Source of the DNA: Phycisphaerales bacterium
Lineage (GTDB): Bacteria > Planctomycetota > Phycisphaerae > UBA1845 > Fen-1342
Direction: 5' to 3'
DNA length: 64,000 bases
Assembly: GCA_016795025.1 (NCBI GenBank)
Contig: JAEUIR010000001.1
Coordinates: 19,687-83,686 of the forward strand
Every line of letters starts with the position of its first letter. Within the stretch, counting starts at the first letter, position 1. The notes beneath the pieces are model-generated. The model was not told where the DNA came from. It searched no databases and saw only the letters and a program-made list of their open reading frames with translations. Position numbers and translations under genes: made by a program. This document shows positions 21,948 through 32,200 of this stretch, piece by piece.

Positions 21948-24236
21948 ATGAAAAGCAAGCAGAATGGCGGCGCGGATTCCGCGGCGCAAACCGATCGCTC
22001 ATTGATCGATCAGCTCAGCGAGGCGCTTGCCGCCGACGCGCTGCCGTTTCCTCTCTTTCCACTGCGGCCGCGTGTGAGCGGACTCTACACGACGCCGGCT
22101 CTGGTCCTTCAACCGCCGTTGCCTCACCCGATTCCGCAGCCGCTGCCCGTGCCTTTTCCACCATTTCCGCCAATTCCACAACCTCAGCCAGGCCCCGATC
22201 CCGTGCCGTTCGCGCAGGCCGGCAATGCCGATGCGCTCGATGGGGAAATCGCTCCGATTTTTCCGCTGTCGATGCGTGAGGAGCTGCGGCTCGATGTTGA
22301 CGGTAATTTTCCGCAGCATGTCGCCAGCGGAGTGATTCGCTCCGGATTGGCGCAGCGCGCAAACTGGATCGCGCGTGTCACGCGCGTGAGTTCATATCGA
22401 TATCGCGGTGCGATTTTTTACAAAGAGGGCTCCGTCGGGCTCATTCCTCAGACGGACGTCGAAATTCAGGTGCTGAATCCGCTGACTGCCGGTACGCGGC
22501 AGGCTCGCGTGACGTTCTCCGGCTCGGGCCCCAGCCGCACGCGCGATTTCCGCTATCGCTCATCGTACTTCCACTCGGTCGAATTCGAATTTGACTGTGC
22601 CGAAGGCACCGAGGCCATCACGAATTTTCAGACTCATTCGCATCCCAACCGTCCCGCCGGCCTTGCCAATGAAAATCTGACGATCAACACGGTCTTTCGC
22701 CGCGCGGGATTCGATGTTTCGCGCTCCGGCGGCGACGGCGTTGTGCCGATCAGCGGCGCCGGCGCGAACGCGCGCTGGAGCGACAGCGAGATGCACGACG
22801 CCATGCAAACCTATTGGTCCCGCTTCGCCAATCGCGCTCAATGGTCGATGTGGACCTTCTTTGCCAGCTTGCACGAGCAGGGCACGTCGCTCGGCGGCAT
22901 CATGTTCGACGACATCGGCCCCAACCATCGCCAGGGAACCTCCATCTTTGAAGATGCGTTCATCAAGAACCCGCCGAGCGGCGATCCGGCCCCCGCCGCC
23001 TGGGTGCAGCGCATGCGATTCTGGACGGCGGTCCATGAAATGGGGCACGCCTTCAACCTCGCGCACTCCTGGCAGAAATCTCTGGGTACGCCCTGGATTC
23101 CGCTCGCGAACGAGCCGGAAGCTCGCAGTTTCATGAACTATCCATACGGTGTCTCCGGTGGTCAGGCGGCTTTCTTCGCCGACTTCGCGTTCCGTTTCAG
23201 CGATCCGGAGCTGCTGTTCATGCGCCATGCACCGGAACGTTTCGTGCGTATGGGAGATGCAGCCTGGTTTGATCATCACGGGTTCCGTAACGCCGATCCG
23301 GCGCTTCAGCCGAATTTCCGCCTGACGATCCGGGCCAACCGCGAACCCGCGGTGCTTGAGTTCCTCGAACCGTGCGTCGTCGAATTGTCGTTGACCAACA
23401 TCAGCGACGAAGTCCAGTTAATCTCCGAAGACGTGCTGCGCGACACCAACAATATCCTGCTGATCATTCAGAAGGATGGAAAGCCGACGCGGCAATATGT
23501 TCCATACGCCCGTCCCTGCTTCCGCGAATCCACGATCGCGCTGAACCCGAATCAAACTCGTTCCGATTCGATTTTCATCGGCGCGGGTGTGAACGGTTGG
23601 GATCTTGCCGAGCCGGGTCGCTATACCGTTCGTGCCTTGATTCGAATCGATGACGAAGACGTGATCTCCAACCCGCTCGTCATTCGTGTTCAAGCGCCGG
23701 CCGGAATGGAAGAAGAGCAATTCGCCAGCGAGTTTCTCAATCCCGAGGTCGGCCGTGCGCTGGCTTTCGACGGCACGCGATTCTTTTCACATGCCAACGA
23801 TACTCTGGAGCGCGCCGTGGAGCAGTTCCCCACCCGCCGCGTCGCGACGCACGCCGCCATCGCGCTGGCCGCTCCGAAACTGCGTACCTATAAGTTGTTG
23901 ACCATCGGAGAAGGTGAAACGGCCATGACTTCCGCCGCGGATGCCGGAGGACGTATCCGCACGATCAAGCCGGATGTGGCCGCGGCCATGCCCTACGTCG
24001 AGCTGGCGCTCGCGAATCCACGCCTGGCGGCCGACACGCTCGGCGGCATCGACGCCCGCTACTACCGCGAAACGATCGGCGCGGCGATTGAGCGCGAAGG
24101 TGATCAGGAGACGGCCGACCGCGTGCGTGGCGTCCTTGATCAGCGTCAGGTCGCGTCCTCGGCTACTCCAACGATGGAAGAGTCGAAGGGCGCGTCCTCC
24201 GCGGTGATCCGCAAGAAAATCGGCGTGACCAGCTAA
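21948..24236 (+). CDS. putative zinc metalloprotease with proline-rich N-terminus
   Basis: A 762-residue protein containing HEMGHAFNLAH (His363, Glu364, His367 and His373), the HExxHxxxxxH zinc motif of metzincin-type peptidases. About 45 residues on comes SFMNYPYGVSGG, which could supply the Met-turn. Residues 50-90 are an unusual proline-rich stretch (PHPIPQPLPVPFPPFPPIPQ). No signal peptide is evident, which is odd for this class. The C-terminal half has Ig/CARDB-like beta segments (VVELSLTNISDEVQL, GRYTVRALIRIDDED) and then a helical tail. The start at ATG 21948 has AGGGG about 8 bases upstream; an earlier in-frame ATG at 21876 lacks this. Confidence 0.75.
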   Translation: MKSKQNGGADSAAQTDRSLIDQLSEALAADALPFPLFPLRPRVSGLYTTPALVLQPPLPHPIPQPLPVPFPPFPPIPQPQPGPDPVPFAQAGNADALDGEIAPIFPLSMREELRLDVDGNFPQHVASGVIRSGLAQRANWIARVTRVSSYRYRGAIFYKEGSVGLIPQTDVEIQVLNPLTAGTRQARVTFSGSGPSRTRDFRYRSSYFHSVEFEFDCAEGTEAITNFQTHSHPNRPAGLANENLTINTVFRRAGFDVSRSGGDGVVPISGAGANARWSDSEMHDAMQTYWSRFANRAQWSMWTFFASLHEQGTSLGGIMFDDIGPNHRQGTSIFEDAFIKNPPSGDPAPAAWVQRMRFWTAVHEMGHAFNLAHSWQKSLGTPWIPLANEPEARSFMNYPYGVSGGQAAFFADFAFRFSDPELLFMRHAPERFVRMGDAAWFDHHGFRNADPALQPNFRLTIRANREPAVLEFLEPCVVELSLTNISDEVQLISEDVLRDTNNILLIIQKDGKPTRQYVPYARPCFRESTIALNPNQTRSDSIFIGAGVNGWDLAEPGRYTVRALIRIDDEDVISNPLVIRVQAPAGMEEEQFASEFLNPEVGRALAFDGTRFFSHANDTLERAVEQFPTRRVATHAAIALAAPKLRTYKLLTIGEGETAMTSAADAGGRIRTIKPDVAAAMPYVELALANPRLAADTLGGIDARYYRETIGAAIEREGDQETADRVRGVLDQRQVASSATPTMEESKGASSAVIRKKIGVTS

Positions 24237-24265
24237 TCACGGCGATTTTTCTCGGTTTCAAAGAA

Positions 24266-24309
24266 ACAAGGCGCAAGCCACAGCGAGAGCTGCGTGACTT
24301 GCGCCTTGT
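24266..24309. terminator. bidirectional terminator-like hairpin
   Basis: ACAAGGCGCAAG and CTTGCGCCTTGT form a perfect 12-bp stem around a 20-base loop, between the converging metalloprotease and dockerin-protein genes. The flanking T and A runs are weak. Confidence 0.6.
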
Positions 24310-24329
24310 CGGTTTAGGCGGAGATGAAC

Positions 24330-26294
24330 TTACGGACAGCCGCCGTTCATGATGCAATTGACGAACGGGTCGATGTCAAAATTGTTCAACACGCCGTCGT
24401 CGTTCGTGTCGCCGTGCGAGCCGCCGTCGCAATCCGGGAATAACAGTTCGTACGCGTCAAAATCCGTCAGCGCGAGCACAAATGGATCGATGTCGAAGTT
24501 ATTCACTACGCCGTCGCAGTTCATATCGCCGCGCAACTCGCCGCATGTCGTAACGGTCAATGCAGCAGCACCGCTCGGTTCGCCGCCGCAATCGTTCGTG
24601 ATCATGCAGTCATATGCGCCCATGTCCGCGCTCGACACCGCGGTGATCGACAACATTGCTGTACCGGCGCCGGACACGGTCGAGCCCGAACCAGTCGGCC
24701 CGTCAACCAATTCGACGCCGTCTTTGCGCCAGGCATATGTCAGCGGTGGTCCGCCGCTCGCGGATACTGAGAATTGCGCCGATGCGCCGGCGCACGTGCT
24801 CACGGGAGCGGGCGAAAGTGTCACCACAGCGCCCGTATCCAGCATCAGGCTCGCCCCTCCGCTGGTGATGCTTGCGCACTCGGCTGTCGAAACAACGCAG
24901 TCATAGATCCCCACGTCGCCGTCCGCCACGCCGACGATGCTCAGGTTCGGGCTGGTCGCGCCGGACACGAGCGATCCCCACGGCGTCACGCCGTCGGAAA
25001 GCGGCGCGCCGTCGCGCTGCCACTGATAAGCCAACTCGCCATTGCTGGAAGCCGTTACATCGAAACCGGCCGACCCGCCCCAACAGACCGACGCCGGCGC
25101 TGGCGATGCGCTCAGCACAATGCACGGCGGCGGGCCGAGCACGCCGTAGTATTTCAAGTCAGAGCGATGTGTCATGCCGTAGATGTCGATCGCGCAGTAA
25201 CTCATGTGCACCGTTCCGGATTCATCGACGTCGATACCCGTGCCGAGACGGCCAAGGATGACATGCGGATCGCTCGTGCTGTCGCCATCCACCTTCGCGA
25301 CGATCCAACCGCCGCCTGATTGCTGCGCGAGGTACATGTCCTCATTGGCCGTCATGGCAAATGAAACGTACGCCTGATTCTGGTTATCCAGGGCCAACGT
25401 CAGTGAGCTGCCGGATTGCCCTGCGACGATTGTGTCAAAGGTCCATGAACCGCCTGCCTTCTGGGCATAGACAATCCCCGCGTCGCCGTTAAATACCATT
25501 CGCGGCACGCCATCCGTGCCGATCGCGAGCGACGGATCGACGCCGAGAATATTCAGTGATTCCCGCTGCCACACGCCGTTTGGACCGCCTTGCAGCGTCG
25601 AATACTTGATGTCGCCCCACGCGTTGATTGCATCGGTGGGCTCAGCCAGCGCAATGTGCGGCACGCCGCTTGCATCCAGCGCAAGCTGTGTATTGGAGAA
25701 TCCGATGGTGGGGGTCCACAAACCAGCGCCCAGATTGCCGCCGTTCGCGCCGCCCTCGACCCAGTTTGCCCCGTCAAAGTAAACATAACGGAGCGAGCGA
25801 TCGCCGCCGTTCGTCAGGTTGTAGTAGCAAATGTGCGGATTGTCCTGCGGATCCAAAACCATCGAAATGTTGCCCGGCCCCATTTCGGCGGGAACCGGAA
25901 CCGGAGTTAGCGACCACGTATTCGCGCCGCCAACCGCCAGGCCCAGTCCGCTCAACGACCCGGAGTATACGATGCGATATGACCCATCTCCGCCGCGCTT
26001 CATGCAGGTATCGCTGCCGCCACCATGGTCCACGGTGACCCATGTCCATTGACCTCCCTGCGCCCACGCAAACCGCAGCGCGTACATGTCGCCGTTCGGG
26101 CCGGCGTGATCGTCCTCGCAATAGTAACTAATGGCCGCGTCGCCCCCGCCCGCGACGATCGAACTCCAGCCCCCGACCTTTCCGTTTCGTGCGGTGCCCG
26201 AATCATCCACGATCATCACATCGCCGAAACTCGTCGCTGTGCCCAGAATCGCCGCCAAACAGAAGACATCCCTGCGTGTCAATCGGAGTAACAT
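24330..26294 (-). CDS. secreted protein with Ig-like domains and a C-terminal dockerin-like pair
   Basis: A 654-residue secreted protein. A signal peptide (about residues 1-24) is followed by a propeller-like repeat region (about 25-350) with phrases such as LALDASGVPHIALAE and LAIGTDGVPRMVFNGD. Two Ig-like domains come next (cores YQWQRDGAPLSDG and YAWRKDGVELVDG, each closed by YDCVVS or YDCMIT). Two calcium-loop repeats close the protein (DMNCDGVVNNFDIDPF and DTNDDGVLNNFDIDPF), and the end is CIMNGGCP. The ATG at 26294 has AGAGGA 7 bases upstream, a better start than the frame's first ATG at 26330. It is the downstream neighbour of a second dockerin-tagged gene on the same strand. Confidence 0.82.
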   Translation of the reverse strand: MLLRLTRRDVFCLAAILGTATSFGDVMIVDDSGTARNGKVGGWSSIVAGGGDAAISYYCEDDHAGPNGDMYALRFAWAQGGQWTWVTVDHGGGSDTCMKRGGDGSYRIVYSGSLSGLGLAVGGANTWSLTPVPVPAEMGPGNISMVLDPQDNPHICYYNLTNGGDRSLRYVYFDGANWVEGGANGGNLGAGLWTPTIGFSNTQLALDASGVPHIALAEPTDAINAWGDIKYSTLQGGPNGVWQRESLNILGVDPSLAIGTDGVPRMVFNGDAGIVYAQKAGGSWTFDTIVAGQSGSSLTLALDNQNQAYVSFAMTANEDMYLAQQSGGGWIVAKVDGDSTSDPHVILGRLGTGIDVDESGTVHMSYCAIDIYGMTHRSDLKYYGVLGPPPCIVLSASPAPASVCWGGSAGFDVTASSNGELAYQWQRDGAPLSDGVTPWGSLVSGATSPNLSIVGVADGDVGIYDCVVSTAECASITSGGASLMLDTGAVVTLSPAPVSTCAGASAQFSVSASGGPPLTYAWRKDGVELVDGPTGSGSTVSGAGTAMLSITAVSSADMGAYDCMITNDCGGEPSGAAALTVTTCGELRGDMNCDGVVNNFDIDPFVLALTDFDAYELLFPDCDGGSHGDTNDDGVLNNFDIDPFVNCIMNGGCP

Positions 26295-26442
26295 CACCAA
26301 ATCCTCTTGAATGAAACAAAATGGAACCATCGCACCGGTCGCTCCCGCCCCATCACATGGGCGGCCGCTGCGTACAGCGCGATCATCAATCGCGCGACCA
26401 ATGCTATCATCGCTACGAACGCCACTGCGATAGGCAATGTGC

Positions 26443-28176
26443 CTACGGGCATCCGCTACTCAATATGCACAACACAAACGGATCAATGTCGAAGTTGTTC
26501 AACACGCCGTCGCGGTTCACATCGCCGTTTGTCGCGTCGCATGCCGGATAGGCGGCCGCATACGCAGCCGGATCGGTCAATCCGAGGACAAACGGGTCGA
26601 TGTCGAAGTTGTTGATCAGCCCGTCGCAATCCAAGTCGCCGAGCAACTGCATCGCCGCCTGTGTCACCACCATGTTGTCCGCCAGGAAAATCGGGCCCCA
26701 ATCCTGGCACGTCGGCGGGCGCGAGTCGTAGTGCACCGTCACGCTATCGAACGGCGTTGCGGATGTCAGTTCGAGATTCCCGGTGGGCCAGGTGCCCGGC
26801 TGTGGAGCGCTCGTGGTGGCGGTGGCCACCTGCTGTCCCGCGCGATACGCCGTCACGCGCATGCGGGCGGAGTCGTCACAGCCCAGCTCCTGCGGCGAAT
26901 AAAGAATGGAGAAATACGTCAGCGGCCGGGAGTAAGAAATCAGAAGATCCGCCGGAAAAACACTGTTCGGATAGATGCAAAGCCCGTCAAAGCCTGCGGG
27001 GGTGAAACCCATTGTGTTCGCGGGCTGAATCGAAAAGCCGGAGCCGGTCGCGGTTAAGTGTGCCATCAGCCCGGCGACTGTTACATCGACCGGCAGCGAT
27101 GTGTGTACCGGCGCGTTGTCGAAGTTGAATGCCACGGTCAGCGGGTCGGTTTCGAAGTTCGCCGCCAACGTTCGGTTCGCGCTCGCGCTAAAGGTATATA
27201 CAGGCGTGCTGCTCACTGGCGATCCGTACTCAGACCAGCCCGTGAACGCGAATCCCGGATTCGGGAACGCCTCAACCGTCACGCTCGCCCCGGTCGTAAA
27301 GACGCCGTCGCCGGTCGTCGTTCCGCCGTAGGTCGGAAGGCTTTGGGTCGTGATCACGTAAGCGGCGATAAAATTCGCCACCAGCGTTCGATTCGAATTC
27401 ACCGTGAACAGATACGGATTGTTCGAGCTCACGACGACGTTGTTTTCAGTCCAATTCTGAAACGCCCAACCCGCGTTCGCGTTGGCCTGCAATGCCGCGT
27501 TTGTGCCTTCCGGATAACTCCCCGCGCCTTGCACCGCGCCGGCCGCCGCCGGCGACACGGATGCGGCGATCGTGTACGTCGGCGCATCCGACGACATCAG
27601 CGTCATCGCAAAGTCGCCCGGCGCGCTCTGATACATGTGAATCCCGCGCACGTAGCGAAAATAGTGGCCGTTTCCGCCTGTTGCGTTGCTCAGGCCCCAC
27701 TCGGGAATGCCGTGCTGCCAGGCCAGGATGTAAATCCAATAGCGCGTATTCGCGGCCGCTTGAAACGCGGCCGGCAACGTGAATTGATAGTCGTACATCG
27801 TCGTGCCCCCATACACGCCCGCGTACGTTTGTCCCGCGTTGCCGCCCGTCTCATAGGAGACGAGTGGCGCGTGCGTCACGTCCGGTTGGCTGCCGGCGGC
27901 AATGGATGGATAGATCTCAATCGTGAAGTTGATCACCGGCCCACCATACGCGCCGCCGTAGATGTATCCGCCGCGCCAGCGCACCTCGGTGATCGGATGC
28001 GCCGACGATAACATGAAATCGTCCCACGAGTAAATGTCCCAATCGCTGTCGTCGGGATCCCACCACGACGATTGCAGCAACTGGCCGCCCCCGTTTGCCG
28101 GCTGCGAATACGCCACCGATCCCCGCGCCGCCGCCGCTGTTGTCAAACATGCCAGGATAATTATCCAGATTCGCAT
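26443..28176 (-). CDS. secreted protein with two InlB-B-type repeats and a C-terminal dockerin-like pair
   Basis: A 577-residue secreted protein: signal peptide (residues 1-20), then a beta-rich domain rich in Tyr and Gly (about 25-200; RWRGGYIYGGAYGGPVINFT). Two divergent InlB-B-type repeats follow (about 205-350), each with the GW-x2-W-x-NRTL-ANF pattern: WAFQNWTENNVVVS and FAFTGWSEYGSPVSS. A second beta domain has a possible carbohydrate-binding role. At the end are DLDCDGLINNFDIDPF and DVNRDGVLNNFDIDPF, closing with CILSSGCP. No catalytic motif was found. An adhesin or surface-binding role is an inference. Confidence 0.8.
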   Translation of the reverse strand: MRIWIIILACLTTAAAARGSVAYSQPANGGGQLLQSSWWDPDDSDWDIYSWDDFMLSSAHPITEVRWRGGYIYGGAYGGPVINFTIEIYPSIAAGSQPDVTHAPLVSYETGGNAGQTYAGVYGGTTMYDYQFTLPAAFQAAANTRYWIYILAWQHGIPEWGLSNATGGNGHYFRYVRGIHMYQSAPGDFAMTLMSSDAPTYTIAASVSPAAAGAVQGAGSYPEGTNAALQANANAGWAFQNWTENNVVVSSNNPYLFTVNSNRTLVANFIAAYVITTQSLPTYGGTTTGDGVFTTGASVTVEAFPNPGFAFTGWSEYGSPVSSTPVYTFSASANRTLAANFETDPLTVAFNFDNAPVHTSLPVDVTVAGLMAHLTATGSGFSIQPANTMGFTPAGFDGLCIYPNSVFPADLLISYSRPLTYFSILYSPQELGCDDSARMRVTAYRAGQQVATATTSAPQPGTWPTGNLELTSATPFDSVTVHYDSRPPTCQDWGPIFLADNMVVTQAAMQLLGDLDCDGLINNFDIDPFVLGLTDPAAYAAAYPACDATNGDVNRDGVLNNFDIDPFVLCILSSGCP

Positions 28177-28460
28177 GCGCCGCTCCGTTTTCAGTCAACG
28201 CGATCCCAAACTTCGTCATTGCCGGCGACGATCAAGAACGCCCGCTCGAATGCCACCACCGCATCCGTTGCGGGCGTCCGTCCATCGCTGTCTCGCGATC
28301 GAGTGGAGTCCTGAACTTTCGAATACTCGATATCGATGTCCCGCGCGCCGATGTTGCACACCTCAACAGTGACAATAAGTCCTCGTTGCGGTGGCCGAAA
28401 TCCGAGGAGTGCTTACGTCTCGCGGCTAGGGATTTTGCCTAGGCGCAACAGAAAAAACTC

Positions 28461-28490
28461 CCAGCGGCCGCTCCCTTACAATTGCGGTTC
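28461..28490 (-). repeat. dispersed GC-rich repeat, copy 2 (inverted, diverged)
   Basis: On the minus strand the segment reads GAACCGCAATTGTAAGGGAG then CGGCCGCTGG. It shares GTAAGGGAGCGG with the copies at 21732 and 47183 but differs in the left half. Confidence 0.4.
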
Positions 28491-28687
28491 TCTGGTCAGG
28501 CAGACGACCGGCAGGACGCGGGTGTTATCTGAGCCGCGAGTGCAGCGCGGGCGGGCGAAGTCGGCGGGTTGAAGTGATTCGAGGCGCGACACAAATGCGT
28601 CGCGCGCCGCGGATACGGTCAGGTTTTGTTAGGCACTACGTGGCTGTGGTTCTTTTCAGGACCGAGGGTAAACATGGTCAGAACGAT

Positions 28688-29035
28688 TGACCTGCCCCCA
28701 ATCTATGTACCAGTCGCTATGAGAGTCCGGTTTTCATTTCGGCCCGGCACCCCTTTTTCCGCGGAGGGGAAGAAGCCGGGGTCCAGGGGCAGAGTCACTG
28801 GCGGGGTTTGGGGCAGAGCCCCAAGGGTCGCCGCGAAAGTCGCCGGCGTCAGGTAACGCAAGGCCGAATGCGGGCGGCGCCAGATCTCGGCCACCCATGC
28901 GAGGGTCGCATGCGTTTGATGCATATTCGGCGCGGCGTGCGGAGTACCCCGGCGCCACGTTGGTTCATGCGGCACGCGTCGCCGAACCGCCGCCGCGACG
29001 AATTGGCGACGTTGCGACAGCTCCGCATCGGTCAT
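28688..29035 (-). pseudogene. remnant of an IS3-family transposase with one element end
   Basis: The minus-strand frame 29035-28703 contains WRRPHSALRYLTPATFAA, resembling the C-terminal end of IS3-type OrfB integrases (RPHSALGYRTPAEFAA), and ends LIATGT. Just beyond its stop, read on the plus strand, comes TGACCTGCCCCCA, which resembles an IS3-type terminal inverted repeat. The catalytic DDE core is absent. The preceding residues (MTDAELSQRRQFVAAAVRRR) do not look like transposase. This is a degraded tail, not a working element. Confidence 0.45.
28808..28824. repeat. short hairpin repeat inside the IS remnant
   Basis: TTGGGGC-AGA-GCCCCAA is a perfect 7-bp stem with a 3-base loop. It is preceded by GTCCAGGGGCAGAGTCACTG, which carries the related word GGGGCAGAG. 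The arrangement resembles small mobile palindromes scattered in many bacterial genomes and appears to have been inserted into, or carried by, the transposase tail. Confidence 0.45.
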
Positions 29036-29283
29036 TCCAAAAATCTCTGATGCCCGGCTCTACCAATTTACGTTTGAATCATTAACCAGCCCGAATGCGC
29101 GCCTTGGCGAGAGGGACGGCCTTCGGCGCTGCTTGCCTGGTGGCGGCCTGAGAAATTGCCGCGAACCAGTACGAGTCGGCTGCGACACAGGCTTGCAGCG
29201 ACTATCGCCGACGCACGTTGGGTTCATCGGGTCGGCGGCAGGCATCGAACGGGCTTCCCAACCCAACGAACAAGGGAAATCAC

Positions 29284-32200
29284 ATGGCGCACTCAAAGCA
29301 GAACTTCGCATTCGTGATCGCGGCCGCCTGGTCGCTGTTGAACCTGACCGAGCCGGCGACCGCTCAAACGCCGCGCAGCACGAGCTTTCAAGGCGCCGGA
29401 CGGGCCATCTACGCTGCGCGCCCGGAATACGACGCGAACGTCGAAATGACGATTGAAGCGTGGATTTATTTGAATGGATACGACAGCGAATGTCAGACGA
29501 TCGTTTCAAACGGCCGCGCCCAGTCGTTTTGGTTTGGCGTTTGCGACAATCGTCTACGGTTTTATCGCAGCGGAGGCCTTTCAGCGACGATGCCGCTGAG
29601 CGTTTCACAGATTCGCCCGAATCAGTGGATTCACGTCGCTGCGGTGTACACGGGCACTTCCGTGCGCTTGTATATGGATGGCGCTTTGTATCGCAGCCCC
29701 CCGTTGGGGCACGCCGGCGCAGGGCACTTTTTGCCCCTGTACATTGGCGATGACCCGGAGGGTGGCGTCGAATTCAACGGCTATATCGATGAGCTGCGCA
29801 TTTGGTCCGAGGCGCGTACTTCAGATCAGATCGCCGCGGGCATGTACGACCAGGCACGCAACGGAAGTGCGCTCGTAGGGGCATGGCCGATGGGCGCCGG
29901 CGAAGAGGCGACGCACGGCTGGCAACCCATAACTTCATCCGGAATGAACATCGCAGTATTTGGAATTCTCCCGCGCGATCTGATCATTCCCCGCTCGCCG
30001 ATCCCGGTCGTGGTGGACGGCGAAATCGACGGCGGCTCTGAGTATGCCGGCGCGGAGCAACTCGTCATGCGCTATCGAACCACCGATCCGAATATTCCGG
30101 CTGCTGCCGATGCCGTCGCGTATCTCGTGCATGATGACGATAACCTGTATGTCGCCTTCGGCGCGCCTCGACCGTTCTACGACGGAACGACGACGCCGTA
30201 CATCGGCTTGTTGCTTGATAGCGATTATTCCCGCCAGCCGGATCAGGGGGGCGCATTCGCGATTTCCCCTTTCGACGGCGTCGGTACTGCATCATGGCAC
30301 GTATGGGATGAATTCCTGGGCATCTATCGCAATTGCCAGACGCGCGAATGCCCGCCGGCCGGCTCCTGGCAGGCTGTGCAGGGCGATTGCGGCGATGACG
30401 TCGGGCCGCCTTGCGTCGAATATCGAATCTCGCGGTCGCTGCTCGGCGAGTGGACCGAGTTGGACGGCATCGGAATCGGGCATTTTCAAGTCAGCCCGGA
30501 CGGCGACTATTACATGGCGCCTGACGACGCTGATCCTTCGGTCGAGGCAACCTGGTCCACCGCGTCGTATGTGGACAGCAGCACTGAATTGCCGCACGGC
30601 CGAATCAGCGGCCGTGTTTTCGACAATGCCAGCCCGAACCGATCTCGTCCGCTTGCGAATGCTCAAGTGAGATTCGGAGGCCGAACCGGTGGTCCGCAAT
30701 ATGTGCAGTATACGAATGCGCAGGGCGAATTCTCGTTTGACGTGCCCATACCGATCGGAATGGATGTAAGCGTGGAAATACAGCAGTGCGGCGGATGCCG
30801 TCAATCAACGCCGCTCGTATCAGGAAACGGAATTCAGCCGATCACCATCGCGAATCATCTGGTGTCGTTTCCTGGTTGCGACGTCGGCTCATGTGTTTAC
30901 GCCAGCGTGGATTTTTTCAATCAGCAGGCGATTCCGCCCACCACGATTGATTCCTTGTCTCCGAATTGCGGCACTCCCCAGATCATCATCCGCGACTCGA
31001 ATCCGCGTCTTGTCGAACCGGCGACGAGTGTGCAACTCGTCGGCAGTAATCTGCATACGTTTGCGGCGCTTACGCTGGCACGGACGCGCGGCTCGACCGA
31101 TCCCGAAGATTGGACGCATTATTCCGCGGAAATTCTAGGCGTGACCGCGGATGGATCGCGATTAATGACGCGCGTTCCGTCGCTGCCGCCCAACTTTGCC
31201 GGGGCGTATCGCTGGGTATTCGCGGATGAATGGGTGCGACCCGGATATGAGCCACGAGTCATATCCGATGTCTGGGATGTTCGCGCGCCATATCCAAGCG
31301 TCCACGGCCTTGGTTTTGACAACGCGAGCGACGCGGCCACGCTCAGCGATTTTTTTTCGTGCTTCGGCGACAACGGCTATCTGTGCATCGGAGTCGGCGG
31401 TTTCTGCATTTGCAACATCCCCGATCCCCTGTATTTCCTTTATTGGCCCATATACGCCAATTGGACCGAACTCAGCGGCGGAAGCTGCCACGGAATGTCG
31501 GGCGCAAGCCTGATGATAAAGCGCGGCATACTGTCCGCGGATGATTTCGACGCGGGGGCGCACCATGCGCGCGGCCTGGAAAATCGTCCGTCCGAGGGCA
31601 CATACGATTGGGATTGGTGCGGCCCGCCCGAGCCGACCAACATATGGGGCTACATACGCATGTATCATGGTACGCAAACCAGCGCCGAGGCGATTAATAC
31701 CGCCCTGATCCAATTGAACGAAGGCGGCGGCGTTGCGTCGTGGGAAACCAGCCCGCGACAGCGGCTGGCGGCGATTCGAACCGAACCCGATCGTTATGCT
31801 TTGTCTTTGTCGCCTGGAATCGGGGACGGACATGTGGTCGTGCCCTGGAAAATCGAGGAGCTAACGCCCAACGTCACGCGAATTTGGGTATATGACAACA
31901 ATAACGTCTATTCTCCGGGGGTACCCGCGGAATCGTACGTCGATGTGGACATCAATGCTGACATATATACGTTTCCGCGATCCAACGGCGAGATCTGGCA
32001 GGGCCGCGGCATGTTCACGTTTCGCGACACCCTTTATTCCGGCGCGCGCAGCGCTCCGGGAATCGAGCAGGCGCTGCTCTGGATGGGATTGTTCGTGTTT
32101 GGCGATGCCTACCCGCGCGTTGAGTTGATCGGAACCGGCCACGAATGGGGCTGGCGCCCGGATGGGACGTTCGTGGACAATATGCCCGGCGCATTGGCGC

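Larger units (their letters stand above)
28177..29283. other. gene-poor, repeat-rich intergenic region
   Basis: Just over a kilobase with no intact gene. It holds a copy of the dispersed GC-rich repeat (28461-28490), an apparent IS3-type transposase tail on the minus strand (about 28688-29035) and a separate hairpin repeat (28808-28824). The divergent promoters for the two flanking dockerin-tagged genes must also lie here, but I could not assign them confidently. Confidence 0.5.

Noticed and set aside
28703..29035. Intact protein-coding gene of 110 codons
   Set aside because: Only the last third resembles a transposase tail and it contains an embedded palindromic repeat, so it is treated as a remnant.
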